DNA from: Ancylobacter sp. Lp-2
GTDB taxonomy: Bacteria > Pseudomonadota > Alphaproteobacteria > Rhizobiales > Xanthobacteraceae
Reading direction: 5' to 3'
DNA: 64,000 nt
Assembly: GCF_020523795.1 (NCBI RefSeq)
Contig: NZ_JAJALI010000002.1
Location: forward strand, 741,690-805,689
Numbering within the stretch: position 1 is the first letter of the stretch; each line of letters starts with the position of its first letter. The notes below the pieces were generated by a model. The model did not search any database. It was not told where the DNA came from and saw only the letters and a list, made by a program, of their open reading frames with translations. The position numbers and the translations under genes were made by a program. Shown one piece after another: positions 25,547-36,013 of the stretch.

Positions 25547-27079
25547 ATGCACCGTCGGGACATCCTGCTGGCAATGGGCTTGGCCACCATGGCGCAGGCC
25601 CCGCTCCTGGGGACTTTGATCGCCCGGGCCGAGGCACAGGAAACCGGCGGCAAGGCGACGCCCTTCGATGCGGAGACGGTGCGCCGTCTGGCGCGCGAGC
25701 TGGCGGCAAAGCCGTTCGCGGCACCCAATCGCGACCTGCCGAAGGAAATCGACAAGCTCAGCTATGACGACTACCGCAACATCCGCTTCAACACCGACCG
25801 GGCGCTGTGGCATGGCCAGGGCACGCCCTTCGAGGCGCAGCTGTTCCATCGCGGCTTCCTGTTCCGCGACCGCGTCGACCTCTCCATCGTCACCGACGGC
25901 AAGGCGCAGAAGCTGCCCTACAGCCCGGAGATGTTCCGCTTCGACCACGGGCTGAAACCGCCCGATCCCAAGATCGACCTCGGCTATTCCGGCTTCCGGC
26001 TGCACAGCCCGATCAACCGGCCGGACTATTTCGACGAGGTCGCCGTTTTCCAGGGCGCCAGCTATTTCCGCGCCGTCGGCAAGGGCCAGATCTACGGCAC
26101 CTCGGCGCGCGGCCTGTCGATCAAGACCGGCGCTTCCGGCGGCGAGGAATTCCCCGCCTTCCGCGAGTTCTGGCTGGAGCAGCCGCGCCCGGGCGCCGAT
26201 TCCCTCGTCGTGCACGCGCTGCTGGACAGCCCGAGCGGCGCGGCGGCGCACCGCTTCACCATCCGCCCCGGCGACCCGACGCTGATGACGGTGGAGATGA
26301 CCGTCTATCCGCGCGAGGATATCGACCAGGTCGGTATCGGTTCGCTGACGAGCATGTTCATGTTCGGCCCGAGCGACCGTGCCGGCATCGACGATTTCCG
26401 GCCGATGGTCTGCGACGCCGACGGCCTGTCCATCGCCACCGGCAAGGGCGAGCAGCTGTGGCGCCCGCTCAGCAACCCGCAGCGGCTGCAGATCTCCTCC
26501 TTCGCCGTCTCCGATCTGCGCGGCTTCGGGCTGATGCAGCGCCAGCGTTCCTTCTTCGACTATCAGGACCTCGAAGCCCGCTACGAGCGCCGGCCCAGCG
26601 TCTGGGTCGAGCCGATCGGCGATTGGGGCGACGGCTCGGTGGTGCTGGTGGAGATACCGACGCCGGAGGAGGTGCACGACAACATCGTCGCCTTCTGGCG
26701 CCCGCGCGAACCTCTGCGCAAGGGCCGAGAATACGCCTCCACCTATCGCCTGCATTGGGGCTGGGACGGGCCGAAGCTGTCCGATCTCGGCCGCTTCGGC
26801 GCCACCCGCGTCGGCGGCACCGCCGAGCGCCGGCTGTTCGTGCTCGATCTCGTCGGCGACAAGTTGAAGGACCTGCCGCCGGAAGGGCTGTCGGCCCGCG
26901 TCACCGCCGACAAGGGCGAGATCGCCGACATCGTGGTGCAGCAAAACCTGGAGATCCAGGGCTGGCGCCTCTCCTTCGCCCTCGCGCCCGGCGGCAACGA
27001 GGCGGTGGAGCTCAGGGCCGAGCTGTTGCGCGGCGACGAGCGGCTCGCCGAAAGCTGGGTCTATCGATGGACGGCGTGA
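25547..27079 (+). CDS. opgG: Periplasmic glucan biosynthesis protein OpgG/OpgD family, Tat signal
   Basis: This 510-residue periplasmic protein (MdoG family) is needed to build or branch osmoregulated periplasmic glucans. The N-terminus HRRDILLAMGLATMAQA has two arginines before a hydrophobic core. That suggests Tat export, as in E. coli OpgD, whereas OpgG uses Sec. Family segments seen are LAAKPFAAPNRDLPKEIDKLSY (about 46-67), YRNIRF, GFRLHSPINRPDYFDE, YFRAVGKGQIYGTSARGLSI and DDFRPMVCDADGL. It is followed directly by the glucosyltransferase gene with a 13-bp overlap, so it fills the OpgG position despite the OpgD-like leader. Confidence 0.9.
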   Translation: MHRRDILLAMGLATMAQAPLLGTLIARAEAQETGGKATPFDAETVRRLARELAAKPFAAPNRDLPKEIDKLSYDDYRNIRFNTDRALWHGQGTPFEAQLFHRGFLFRDRVDLSIVTDGKAQKLPYSPEMFRFDHGLKPPDPKIDLGYSGFRLHSPINRPDYFDEVAVFQGASYFRAVGKGQIYGTSARGLSIKTGASGGEEFPAFREFWLEQPRPGADSLVVHALLDSPSGAAAHRFTIRPGDPTLMTVEMTVYPREDIDQVGIGSLTSMFMFGPSDRAGIDDFRPMVCDADGLSIATGKGEQLWRPLSNPQRLQISSFAVSDLRGFGLMQRQRSFFDYQDLEARYERRPSVWVEPIGDWGDGSVVLVEIPTPEEVHDNIVAFWRPREPLRKGREYASTYRLHWGWDGPKLSDLGRFGATRVGGTAERRLFVLDLVGDKLKDLPPEGLSARVTADKGEIADIVVQQNLEIQGWRLSFALAPGGNEAVELRAELLRGDERLAESWVYRWTA

Positions 27080-29241
27080 CGCTTCCCCGGCCGCAGGCCG
27101 GCGCGACGCCGGCCCCCGCCCCCGCCTTGCCGCCGGACGCGCCGCTCGCCATGCCCGTGCAGTCGCTGCGCAGCGCGCCGAAATCCGAAAAGCTGCCGCG
27201 CCGCCGGGCCTCCGCGCTGTTCATCCGCCGGCTGTTCGTCATCGGCGGCGCCATGGTCCTCACCGCCTTCGCCGCGCGCGAGATGTACCGCGTGCTGGAG
27301 GTCGGCGGGCTGACGCTGCTCGAAGGCGTCGTGCTCGCTCTGTTCGTGGTGCTGTTCGCCTGGATCGGCTTTTCCTTCACCAATGCGCTCAGCGGCGCGC
27401 TCACCATGCTCGCCCGCCCGGATGACGGGCTCGGCATCGACACCTCGGCGCCATTGCCGGGGCTGACGGCGCGCACCGCCCTGCTGATGCCGACCTATAA
27501 TGAGGAGCCGGCCCGCATCTTCGCCGGCCTTCAGGCGACCTATGAATCGCTGAAGGCCACCGGCGCGCTCGACGCCTTCGACGTCTTCATCCTCAGCGAC
27601 ACCACCGACGCCGACATCTGGGTCGCCGAGGAAGCCGCCTTCCTCGCCCTGCGCGAGCGCATCGGCGACGAGCGGCGCCTGTTCTACCGCCGCCGCCCGC
27701 GCAACACCGACCGCAAGGCCGGCAACATCGCCGACTGGGTGACACGCTTCGGCGCCGCCTATGACCACATGCTGGTGCTCGACGCCGACAGCGTGATGAC
27801 CGGCGACTGCGTCGTCCGCCTCGCCGGGGCCATGGAGCAAAGCCCCCGCGCGGGCCTCATCCAGACGCTGCCGGTCATCGTCGGCGGCCGCTCGCTATTC
27901 GCCCGGCTGCAGCAATTCGCCGGCCGGCTCTACGGGCCGCTGATCGCCTATGGCCTCGCCGGCTGGCACGGGCCGGACAGCAATTACTGGGGCCACAACG
28001 CCATCATCCGCACCCGTGCCTTCGCGCAGTGCGCCGGCCTGCCGCATCTGACCGGCCGCAAGCCGTTCGGCGGCCACATCCTCAGCCATGATTTCGTCGA
28101 GGCGGCGCTGATCCGGCGCGGCGGCTGGAGCGTCAACATGGTGCCGTGGCTGGAGGGCTCCTACGAGGAGGGCCCGCCCTCGCTCACCGATCTCGCGGTG
28201 CGCGACCGCCGCTGGTGCCAGGGCAATCTCCAGCACGCCGCCGTGCTGACCGCGCGCGGCCTGAACCCACTCAGCCGGCTGCACATGCTGGTCGGCATCG
28301 GCTCCTACGCCACCGCGCCGCTGTGGCTGGTCATGCTGCTCGCCGGCCTGTTCACCGCCTTGCAGGCCCGCTTCGTGCCGCCGGACTACTTCCCCTCCGA
28401 ATTCTCGCTGTTCCCCAGCTGGCCGGCGCAGGACCCGATCCGCGCCGCCTGGGTGTTCGTCGGCACCATGGGAGTGCTGCTGGTGCCCAAGCTGATCGCC
28501 TATGCGCTGATGCTGTTCCGGCCGTCGCTGCGGCGCGGCTTCGGCGGCGGCTTCCGCGCTTTGTCCGGCCTGCTGGCCGAGACCTTGATCGCCGGCCTGC
28601 TCGCCCCCGTCACCATGCTCGCGCAGTCGGCGGCGGTGGTCAGCATCCTCGCCGGCCGCGACGGCGGCTGGCAGCCGCAGCGCCGCGACGATGGCAGCGT
28701 CGGCGCCCGCCAGACGCTCATTCACTTCCTGCCGCACACGCTGTTCGGCCTCGTCCTCGCCGGCGCCGCCATCGCCATCTCGCTGCCGCTGTTCTTCTGG
28801 ATGAGCCCGGTGGTGCTCGGCCTCGTGCTCGCGGTACCGCTGGTGCTGTGGACCGGCGCCGCCCGCCCGCTGCTCGCCGGGGTGCTGAGGACGCCGGAGG
28901 AGAGCGCTCCGCCGGCCGTGCTCACCCGCGCCAAGGCGCTCGCCCGCGAGATCGGCGGCGACGCCCCGCCGGACGAAGCCGCGAGCCGCCTCGCCGCCGA
29001 TCCCGTCCTGCTCGCCGCCCATCGCGCCATGCTGCCGGACGAGGGCGAGCGGCGGCCCGGCGACTATGCGCCCGAGCGCCTCGTCGCCCGCGCCAAGCTG
29101 GACGACGCCCCTGACCTTGCCGCCGCCCTCAGCCGGCTCAGCGCGCGCGAGAAGGCCGCCGCGCTCAGTGACCGCCAGGCGCTCGACCGCCTGCTCGCCC
29201 TCGCGGCGGAAGCGCCGCCCGCCACCGGCGCGGCACGGTAA
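27067..29241 (+). CDS. opgH: Glucan biosynthesis glucosyltransferase OpgH (MdoH)
   Basis: This 724-residue inner-membrane family 2 glycosyltransferase makes the beta-1,2 glucan backbone from UDP-glucose and passes it to the periplasm. A proline-rich cytoplasmic N-terminus is followed by two helices (about 57-110). The GT2 domain has TYNEE near 142, D239-A-D241 and R381-R-W-C-Q385-G-N387 (the Q/RxxRW acceptor motif), and further membrane helices run between about 410 and 610. The start lies inside the end of opgG. Length is near that of alphaproteobacterial OpgH and shorter than the 847 residues of E. coli, mainly at the N-terminus. Confidence 0.93.
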   Translation: MDGVTLPRPQAGATPAPAPALPPDAPLAMPVQSLRSAPKSEKLPRRRASALFIRRLFVIGGAMVLTAFAAREMYRVLEVGGLTLLEGVVLALFVVLFAWIGFSFTNALSGALTMLARPDDGLGIDTSAPLPGLTARTALLMPTYNEEPARIFAGLQATYESLKATGALDAFDVFILSDTTDADIWVAEEAAFLALRERIGDERRLFYRRRPRNTDRKAGNIADWVTRFGAAYDHMLVLDADSVMTGDCVVRLAGAMEQSPRAGLIQTLPVIVGGRSLFARLQQFAGRLYGPLIAYGLAGWHGPDSNYWGHNAIIRTRAFAQCAGLPHLTGRKPFGGHILSHDFVEAALIRRGGWSVNMVPWLEGSYEEGPPSLTDLAVRDRRWCQGNLQHAAVLTARGLNPLSRLHMLVGIGSYATAPLWLVMLLAGLFTALQARFVPPDYFPSEFSLFPSWPAQDPIRAAWVFVGTMGVLLVPKLIAYALMLFRPSLRRGFGGGFRALSGLLAETLIAGLLAPVTMLAQSAAVVSILAGRDGGWQPQRRDDGSVGARQTLIHFLPHTLFGLVLAGAAIAISLPLFFWMSPVVLGLVLAVPLVLWTGAARPLLAGVLRTPEESAPPAVLTRAKALAREIGGDAPPDEAASRLAADPVLLAAHRAMLPDEGERRPGDYAPERLVARAKLDDAPDLAAALSRLSAREKAAALSDRQALDRLLALAAEAPPATGAAR

Positions 29242-29260
29242 AAATCCTTGTCCGCCAAGG

Positions 29261-29284
29261 AACGGCGGGGGGTGCCCCGCCGTT
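29261..29284 (+). terminator. Perfect 10-bp stem-loop between opgH and glgX
   Basis: AACGGCGGGG at 29261-29270 pairs completely with CCCCGCCGTT at 29275-29284 across a GGTG loop. It lies 20 bp after the opgH stop. No T-run follows on the plus strand, so it is either a Rho-assisted or attenuating hairpin or an mRNA stabiliser. A smaller hairpin (CCTTG/CAAGG) lies just before it. Confidence 0.45.
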
Positions 29285-29319
29285 GTCCCGCGTCCCTCCC
29301 AGCGACGGTGATCCCCCTG

Positions 29320-31383
29320 ATGCGCAAGATCCTTCCCGGCTCGGCCTTCCCCCTCGGTGTGACGGTCGACGGCCAGGGAACCAATTTCGCGCTGTTCTCC
29401 GACAACGCCACCGGCGTCACCCTCTGCCTGTTCGACCGTTACGGCGAGACCGAACAGGAGCGCATCGACCTCCACGAATGCACCAATGGAGTCTGGCACG
29501 GCTATCTGCCGGGCGTCGGGCGCGGGCAGGTCTATGGCTGGCGCGTCCACGGCCCGTGGGCGCCGGAGGCCGGCCACCGCTTCAACCCGAACAAGCTGCT
29601 GCTCGACCCCTATGCCCGCATGCTGGTGGGCTCGATCCAGTGGGACGACGCGCTCTACGGCTACACCATCGGCGCCGGCGACGACGCCGACCTGATCATG
29701 GACGAGCGCGACAGCGCCGCCTTCATGCCCAAGGCCCGCGTCGTCGCCGGCACGCCGCTCGCCGACACCCAGCATCCGCGCGTCTCCTGGGCGAAGACGG
29801 TGATCTATGAGGGCCATGTGCGCGGCCTCACCATGCGCCACCCGCTGGTGCCGGAGGCGATCCGCGGCACCTTCACCGCGCTCGGCCAGCCGGAATTCGT
29901 CGAGCACCTGCACAAGCTCGGCGTCACCGCGCTGGAATTGCTGCCGGTGCACGCCTTCGCTCAGGACCGCCATCTGCTCGACAGCGGCCTGTCCAACTAC
30001 TGGGGCTACAACACGCTGTCCTTCTTCGCCCCGGAGCCGCGCTATCTCGGCGAGGACGGGCTCGACGCCATCGGCGAGGCGGTGGACCATCTGCACCAGG
30101 CCGGCATCGAGGTGATCCTCGACGTGGTCTACAACCACACCTGCGAGGGCAACCATCTCGGCCCGACGCTGTCCTTCAAGGGCATCGACAACGCCTCCTA
30201 TTACCGGCTGCTGCCCGGCAATGGCCGCTACTATGACGACATGACCGGCTGCGGCAACGCGGTGAACACCGATCATCCGCGCGTGCTGCAAATGGTGCTC
30301 GACAGTCTGCGCATGTGGGCGTCGGTCTATGGCATTGACGGCTTCCGCTTCGACCTCGCCACCACGCTGGGGCGCCGCCCCACCGGCTTCGATCCCGGCC
30401 ACGCCTTCTTCCACGCGATTCTTCAGGACCCGACGCTCGGTGGCCTCAAGCTGATCGCCGAGCCGTGGGACATCGGCCCCGGCGGCTACCAGCTCGGCGC
30501 CTTCCCGCCCGGCTTCTCGGAGTGGAACGGCGACTACCGCGACAAGGTGCGCGAGTTCTGGTGCGGCTCGGAAGGCGTGCTGCCGAGCTTCGCCACCCGC
30601 TTCGCCGCCTCGCAGGACATCTTCTCGGAAGGCCGCCGCCGACCATGGTCGAGCGTGAATTTCCTCACCGCCCATGACGGCTTCACCCTGCACGATCTCG
30701 TCACCTACAACGACAAGCACAACGAGGCGAATGGCGAGGACAATCGCGACGGCCACGACGATAACAAGAGCTGGAACGGCGGCGCCGAGGGCGAGACCGA
30801 CGATGCCGGCATCAACGCGCTGCGCCGCCGGCAGAAGCGCAACCTCATCGCCACGCTGTTCCTGTCGCAGGGCGTGCCGATGCTGCTGGCCGGCGACGAG
30901 CGCTCCAATTCGCAGGGCGGCAACAACAACGCCTATTGCCAGGACAACGAGATCGGCTGGGTCGACTGGTCGGACGAGGACCCGGAGCTGCCGGAGTTCG
31001 TCGCCCGCCTCGCCGAACTGAGGAAGCGGCACTCCTCGCTGTCGCGCCCGGAATTCCTCACCGGCGCGCGCAACGAGATGGGCCAGCCGGACGTCGCCTG
31101 GTTCAACACCTCCGGCGAGCGCATGAGCGAGGAGAACTGGGACGACCCCAATTCCAAATGCCTCACCGTGCGCCTCGCCCCGGCGCTGCCCGACGAAGCC
31201 TCGCTGCTGATCATGCTCAACGCCTCGCATGTCGACGTCGATTTCGTCGCGCCGCCGGTGCAGTCCGGCAGCTGGGAGGCCATCCTCGCCACCGGCGACG
31301 ATCTCGAAGGCGCCAAGCTCGGCGGCGGCGCCACCTTCGCCCTGCCCGCGCGCACCCTCGTCGTGTGGGAATGGCGGGCATGA
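29320..31383 (+). CDS. glgX: Glycogen debranching enzyme GlgX
   Basis: This 687-residue GH13 isoamylase-type enzyme cleaves alpha-1,6 branches of glycogen or limit dextrin. An N-terminal CBM48 domain (about 5-95, [21 protein letters not shown]) precedes the catalytic barrel. The nucleophile is D345 (GFRFDLAT), the acid/base E381 ([16 protein letters not shown]) and the third carboxylate D453 ([13 protein letters not shown]). The C-terminal beta domain completes it. ATG 29320 matches the usual GlgX N-terminus; in-frame GTG 29308 is an alternative, and no strong ribosome site is visible for either. It feeds linear maltooligosaccharides to TreY and TreZ, whose genes follow. Confidence 0.93.
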   Translation: MRKILPGSAFPLGVTVDGQGTNFALFSDNATGVTLCLFDRYGETEQERIDLHECTNGVWHGYLPGVGRGQVYGWRVHGPWAPEAGHRFNPNKLLLDPYARMLVGSIQWDDALYGYTIGAGDDADLIMDERDSAAFMPKARVVAGTPLADTQHPRVSWAKTVIYEGHVRGLTMRHPLVPEAIRGTFTALGQPEFVEHLHKLGVTALELLPVHAFAQDRHLLDSGLSNYWGYNTLSFFAPEPRYLGEDGLDAIGEAVDHLHQAGIEVILDVVYNHTCEGNHLGPTLSFKGIDNASYYRLLPGNGRYYDDMTGCGNAVNTDHPRVLQMVLDSLRMWASVYGIDGFRFDLATTLGRRPTGFDPGHAFFHAILQDPTLGGLKLIAEPWDIGPGGYQLGAFPPGFSEWNGDYRDKVREFWCGSEGVLPSFATRFAASQDIFSEGRRRPWSSVNFLTAHDGFTLHDLVTYNDKHNEANGEDNRDGHDDNKSWNGGAEGETDDAGINALRRRQKRNLIATLFLSQGVPMLLAGDERSNSQGGNNNAYCQDNEIGWVDWSDEDPELPEFVARLAELRKRHSSLSRPEFLTGARNEMGQPDVAWFNTSGERMSEENWDDPNSKCLTVRLAPALPDEASLLIMLNASHVDVDFVAPPVQSGSWEAILATGDDLEGAKLGGGATFALPARTLVVWEWRA

Positions 31384-33158
31384 GCGACGCCCCCGCCCGC
31401 CCCGCCCGCCGCTTCGGCCCGCTCCTCGACGGGCGCGACGCCACCTTCCGCCTCTATGCCCCCGATGCCCGCCGGATCGAGCTGATGGTCGAGGGCATGA
31501 TCCCGCTGCCGATGACGCGCGACGCGGACGGCTTCTTCGCCGTTGAGGTCGCCGGCCTCGCGCCCGGCCGGCGCTACCGCTTCCGCGCCGACGGCCTCGC
31601 GGTCCCCGACCCCGCCGCGCGGATGCAGGATGACGACCCGGACGGCTGGAGCGTGCTCGCCGCACCGCCCGAGCCCCGCCTCGGCAATACGATCCGCCCG
31701 TGGCACGAGGCGATCATCGCCGAAATCCATGTCGGCACCGCCACGCCGGACGGCACGTTCCGCGCCCTGATCGACCGGCTCGACCACTACCGCGACGCCG
31801 GCTTCACGGCGATCGAGCTGATGCCGGTCGCCGATTTCCCCGGCAAGCGCAACTGGGGCTATGACGGCGTGCTGCTCTACGCCCCCGACCGCGCCTATGG
31901 CACCCCGGACGAGCTGCGCGCGCTGGTCGACGCCGCGCATGCACGCGGCCTCGGCGTCATGCTGGACGTCGTCTACAACCATTTCGGCCCGAGCGGGAAC
32001 TACCTGCCGGCCTATGCCAAATCGTTCTTCCGGCAGGACGTGCCCACTCCGTGGGGCGCCGCCATCGACCTCGAAAACCAGACGGTGCGCGGCTTCTTCA
32101 CCGAGAACGCCGCCTATTGGCTCAGCGATTTCGGCTTTGACGGCCTGCGCTTCGACGCCGTGCACGCGCTGGCGACCAGGGGCGCCGAGACCTTCCTCCG
32201 CGAGATCGCGAGCGCCTGCCGCGCGGTGCGCCCGGACGCCTGGCTGGTGCTGGAGAACCACGACAACATCTCCGGTTGGATGACCCGCGACGACCGCCTG
32301 TTCACCGCGCAGTGGAACGACGACTGGCACCACGTCTTCCACGTTCTGGCGAGCGGCGAGACGGGCGGTTACTACGCCCCCTATGCCGCCGACCCCGTCG
32401 CCAGCGCCGCCCGCGCGCTGGTGGAGGGCTTCGTCTTCCAGGGCGAAGCCTATCCCGACGCCGGCGGGCACGCGCGGGGCACGCCGAGCCTCGATCTGCC
32501 GCCGGATGCCTTCGTCGCCTTCGTGCAGAACCACGACCATATCGGCAACCGCCCACAAGGCGACCGTCTCGCCGGCGCCCTCGCGCCCGACCGCCTCGCC
32601 TTCCTGCGCTTCGTGCTGATGCTCTCGCCGCAGGTCCCATTGCTGTTCATGGGCGAGGAGGCGCTGCTGCCGACGCCCTTCCCGTTCTTCTGCGATTTCG
32701 AGGGCGATCTCGCCCAGGCGGTGCGCGACGGCCGACGCGCCGAGTTCGCCGCCTTCTTCGCCGACCATGACGAAGGCGCCTTTCCCGATCCGCTCGACGC
32801 GGGCACCTTCCGCGCCGCCGTGCTGGCACCCGAGGCTTTCGCCGCCGCCCCGGCCCGCGATGCGCTCGCCGCCTTCCGACTTCTCGCGGAGCTGCGCCGC
32901 CGGCACATCTGGCCGCTCGCCGCTAGCGGCTGGCAGAGCGCCGACAGCCAGCGCGCCGGCGACGCCGTCACGGCGTGCTGGAGCTTCGCCGCCGGCACGC
33001 TGGTGATGGCGCTCAATCCCGGCCCGGCGCCGGCCCAGACGCCGCGCCCGGTGGAGGCCGATGCCGCCCCGCTCGCCAGCGTCGGCGAGGTGGTGGCGGC
33101 GGAAATGGGTCTCGCTTTGGCCCCGTTCTCCGCCGCCGTCTGGCACCTGCCCGCGTGA
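31380..33158 (+). CDS. treZ: Maltooligosyltrehalose trehalohydrolase TreZ
   Basis: This 592-residue GH13 enzyme releases trehalose from maltooligosyltrehalose. The N-terminal domain ([20 protein letters not shown], about 10-29) is followed by the barrel with nucleophile D259 ([10 protein letters not shown]), acid/base E292 (LVLENHDN) and D386 (QNHDHIGNR, a TreZ hallmark). [15 protein letters not shown] is also specific to the family. The start overlaps the glgX stop by ATGA. TreY follows 10 bp downstream. TreZ and TreY together convert alpha-1,4 glucan into trehalose without UDP-glucose. Confidence 0.95.
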   Translation: MSDAPARPARRFGPLLDGRDATFRLYAPDARRIELMVEGMIPLPMTRDADGFFAVEVAGLAPGRRYRFRADGLAVPDPAARMQDDDPDGWSVLAAPPEPRLGNTIRPWHEAIIAEIHVGTATPDGTFRALIDRLDHYRDAGFTAIELMPVADFPGKRNWGYDGVLLYAPDRAYGTPDELRALVDAAHARGLGVMLDVVYNHFGPSGNYLPAYAKSFFRQDVPTPWGAAIDLENQTVRGFFTENAAYWLSDFGFDGLRFDAVHALATRGAETFLREIASACRAVRPDAWLVLENHDNISGWMTRDDRLFTAQWNDDWHHVFHVLASGETGGYYAPYAADPVASAARALVEGFVFQGEAYPDAGGHARGTPSLDLPPDAFVAFVQNHDHIGNRPQGDRLAGALAPDRLAFLRFVLMLSPQVPLLFMGEEALLPTPFPFFCDFEGDLAQAVRDGRRAEFAAFFADHDEGAFPDPLDAGTFRAAVLAPEAFAAAPARDALAAFRLLAELRRRHIWPLAASGWQSADSQRAGDAVTACWSFAAGTLVMALNPGPAPAQTPRPVEADAAPLASVGEVVAAEMGLALAPFSAAVWHLPA

Positions 33159-33168
33159 GGAGGCCCGG

Positions 33169-35730
33169 ATGATGAAGCCGCCCGCCTTGCGCGCCACCTA
33201 CCGGCTGCAATTCCATCGCGGCTTCACCTTCGCCGATGCCGAGGCGCTGGTGCCCTATTTCGCCCGCCTCGGCATCAGCCATCTCTATGCCTCGCCGATC
33301 ACCGTGGCGGTGCCCGGCTCGACGCATGGCTACGACGTCGCCGATCCGACACGCATCAATCCCGAGCTGGGCGGCGCCGAGGGCTTCGAGCGCCTCGCCC
33401 GCGCGCTCGACGCCCATGGCATGGGGGTGCTGCTCGACATCGTGCCCAACCACATGGCTGCCTCCAGCCACAATCCGTTCTGGATGGAGATGCTGGAGCG
33501 GGGACCGCGGGCGCCCGCCGCCCGGCTGTTCGACGTCGACTGGCAATCGGGCCGCCTGCTGCTGCCGGTGCTCGGCGAGCCGCTCGCCGCGACCCTCGCC
33601 GCCGGCGCCCTGTCGCTGCGCGCGGACTATGATACCGGCCGGTTCCTCGTCGCCTATGCCGACCATGTTTTTCCGCTGCGGCCGGAGAGCGTCGCCGACC
33701 TCCTGGACGCCGCCGCCGGCCTGCGCCCCGGCTGGGCCGAAATGGCGTCGGCCTTTCGCGCGTCATCGGCCGCATCGTCCACCTCACTGCACAAGGCGCA
33801 CGACGCATTGCGGTCCCTCGATACCGCCAAACGCGCCGCACTCGACACCGTGCTCGCGGAAGCCGACCTGCCGGCGATACTGGAGGCCCAGCATTGGCGC
33901 CTCGCCTGGTGGCGCACCGCCGCGCATGACCTTAACTATCGGAGATTCTTCAACATTACCGATCTCGCCGGTGTGCGGATCGAGGATCCCGAGGCGTTCG
34001 AGCTGGTCCACCGCCTGCCGCTCGACCTGATAAGGCGCGGCCTCGTCCACGGCCTGCGCATCGACCATGTCGACGGCCTGCTGGACCCGGCCGGCTATTG
34101 CGAGAGGCTCCGGCAGGCGGTGGGCGTAGGTATCCCGATCTTCCTGGAGAAGATTCTCGAGCCGGGCGAGGCGCTGCGTCCCTGGCCGGTCGATGGCACG
34201 ACCGGCTATGAAAGACTGAACGACATCAATGGCTTGTTCGTGAACCCGCAGGGTTACGCCGCGCTGGAGGCCGATCTCCGCGCACGCCATCTGATCGCCG
34301 GGACACCCGCTGAGCGGCTCGCGGCCGCCAAGCGCCGGGTGCTGGAAACCAGCCTCGCCGCCGAGGTCGAGCGGCTCGTCGGCCTCGCCCGCGAGGGCCT
34401 CGACGCCGATATCAAGGCCGGCGATCTCACCGAAGCGTCGATCCGGCAAGCGGTGATCGCCCTGCTAACCCATTGCCCGGTCTATCGTTCCTACGCTACC
34501 CACGACGCGCACGACCCCAGCGACCAGGCGATCTGGGACACCATCCGCGCCCGCATGGATGCGGTGGAGGATCCGCTCACCAGCGCCGCCGGCCGCCTGC
34601 TGATTGAGCGGCTCAACGCCCCGCAGCACCCGAGTGACCGCGAATTTCGCGGGCGTTTCCAGCAACTTAGCGGACCCGTGCTGGCCAAGGGTTTCGAGGA
34701 TACCGAGCTGTACCGCTATCCAGTGCTGCTCGCCGTCAACGAGGTCGGCAGCAGCTTCGAGCATGTTGGGAGGGAATGCAACGAACTACATGAAATATCT
34801 CGACAACGCGCCGGAAATGGCACCAGCGATCTCATCCCCCTCGCCACCCACGACACCAAACGCGGCCCCGCAACCCGCGCCCGCCTCGCCGCGCTCAGCT
34901 TTGCACCGGAACGCTGGCTGGCGTTCCTCGCGCAGGCACGGCCGGCAACGGACCGCCTGTGCCCGGGAGAAGCCTCTCCCGATGCGCTCGATCGTCACTT
35001 CATCCTCCAGACCCTGCTCTCCGCCTGGCCGATATCCGCCGAGCGCATGCGGACCTATCTCACCAAAGCCCTGCGCGAGGCCAAGCGCCACACTTCGTGG
35101 GAACAGCCGGACACTGCCTATGAGCAAGCCGCCATCGACCTTGCCACGAGATTGATCGGGGCGCCCCAAGCCGTTGATTTCAGGGACGATCTCGAACGCC
35201 TGCTAACCGAGCTGGAGCCAGCGGCGCGGATCGTCGGCCTCGCCCAGATGGTACTCCAGCACACATTGCCCGGCACGCCCGACCTCTATCAGGGCACCGA
35301 ATTCCCCGATCTCTCGCTGGTCGACCCCGACAATCGCCGCCCCGTGGACTGGCAGGCCCGCCTGTCCGCCCTCGAAGGAGCGGGCGATCTCCCTCCCGGC
35401 GATACCGAATATTTTGGCCTGCTCCGCGAGTTGCTCGGCCTTCGCCGTCACCCCGGCCCCCTCATCCATGGTGACTACCGTCCGCTCGATATACCGCCCT
35501 CGCCTTGGCGTTGGTTCGGCTTTGAACGCTGCCACGGCGACCACCGGCTCTGCGTCGTGGTGCCCATGCGAGTCCCCTGGCATGCCCCCCTGCCGGCAAC
35601 CGCGACGCTGGACATGGCGGAGACACTCGACAGCCGCTGGAACCTCATGGGGGGATCTTGCATCCAGACCAGTTCGCACGGCATATCCCTGCCGACGTCC
35701 TGGCCTTTGCTGATCGCCGAGAAGTCCTAG
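33169..35730 (+). CDS. treY: Maltooligosyltrehalose synthase TreY
   Basis: This 853-residue GH13 enzyme isomerises the reducing-end glucose of maltooligosaccharides to an alpha,alpha-1,1 linkage. Motifs seen are ATYRLQFHRGFTFADA at the N-terminus, DIVPNHMAA near 90, the nucleophile D299 (GLRIDHVDGL), acid/base E327 (IFLEKIL) and D562 (ATHDTKRGPATRARLAAL). PDLYQGTE, near residue 705, is also diagnostic. Two adjacent ATG codons follow GTGAGGAGG. Codon choice becomes less GC-biased from about 33.9 kb onward than in treZ and glgX. The C-terminal tail after about residue 825 is only weakly family-like, but no frameshift is seen. Confidence 0.92.
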   Translation: MMKPPALRATYRLQFHRGFTFADAEALVPYFARLGISHLYASPITVAVPGSTHGYDVADPTRINPELGGAEGFERLARALDAHGMGVLLDIVPNHMAASSHNPFWMEMLERGPRAPAARLFDVDWQSGRLLLPVLGEPLAATLAAGALSLRADYDTGRFLVAYADHVFPLRPESVADLLDAAAGLRPGWAEMASAFRASSAASSTSLHKAHDALRSLDTAKRAALDTVLAEADLPAILEAQHWRLAWWRTAAHDLNYRRFFNITDLAGVRIEDPEAFELVHRLPLDLIRRGLVHGLRIDHVDGLLDPAGYCERLRQAVGVGIPIFLEKILEPGEALRPWPVDGTTGYERLNDINGLFVNPQGYAALEADLRARHLIAGTPAERLAAAKRRVLETSLAAEVERLVGLAREGLDADIKAGDLTEASIRQAVIALLTHCPVYRSYATHDAHDPSDQAIWDTIRARMDAVEDPLTSAAGRLLIERLNAPQHPSDREFRGRFQQLSGPVLAKGFEDTELYRYPVLLAVNEVGSSFEHVGRECNELHEISRQRAGNGTSDLIPLATHDTKRGPATRARLAALSFAPERWLAFLAQARPATDRLCPGEASPDALDRHFILQTLLSAWPISAERMRTYLTKALREAKRHTSWEQPDTAYEQAAIDLATRLIGAPQAVDFRDDLERLLTELEPAARIVGLAQMVLQHTLPGTPDLYQGTEFPDLSLVDPDNRRPVDWQARLSALEGAGDLPPGDTEYFGLLRELLGLRRHPGPLIHGDYRPLDIPPSPWRWFGFERCHGDHRLCVVVPMRVPWHAPLPATATLDMAETLDSRWNLMGGSCIQTSSHGISLPTSWPLLIAEKS

Positions 35731-36013
35731 GAATCAGTGAGTTACCGGCGACGAGGCCGAAAGGTGATCGGCACATCGCCTGCCGGGTGAGGCCCGCTTC
35801 GCCCCCCATTCGGCACCGCTGCGCCGACAATCACCGCGCCAGCTCATTCCGGGCGTTCCAACTGGCAATTGGTGGCAGCGATCGTCGAAAGCTCGAAATA
35901 CGGCTGCCTGAGCGTGGTGCAAAACCATGCCCGGCGTCATCGCGCCCGGCTCCACTCCGCGCCGTGATCGACCGCCGTGAACCAAGGCAAGCCGTGATCG
36001 AAAAGGCCAAGTC
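35731..36013. other. Gene-free spacer with an 11-bp direct repeat
   Basis: This 283-bp spacer between treY and the orphan gene has no credible reading frame. GCCGTGATCGA occurs twice, at 35961-35971 and 35991-36001, exactly 30 bp apart and just upstream of the next start. The repeats could be binding sites; nothing else is recognised. Confidence 0.4.

Noticed and set aside
27895-31665. 1256-codon open frame antisense to opgH and glgX
   Set aside because: Its length reflects lack of stop codons opposite GC-rich genes; the plus strand encodes well-recognised enzymes with intact active sites.
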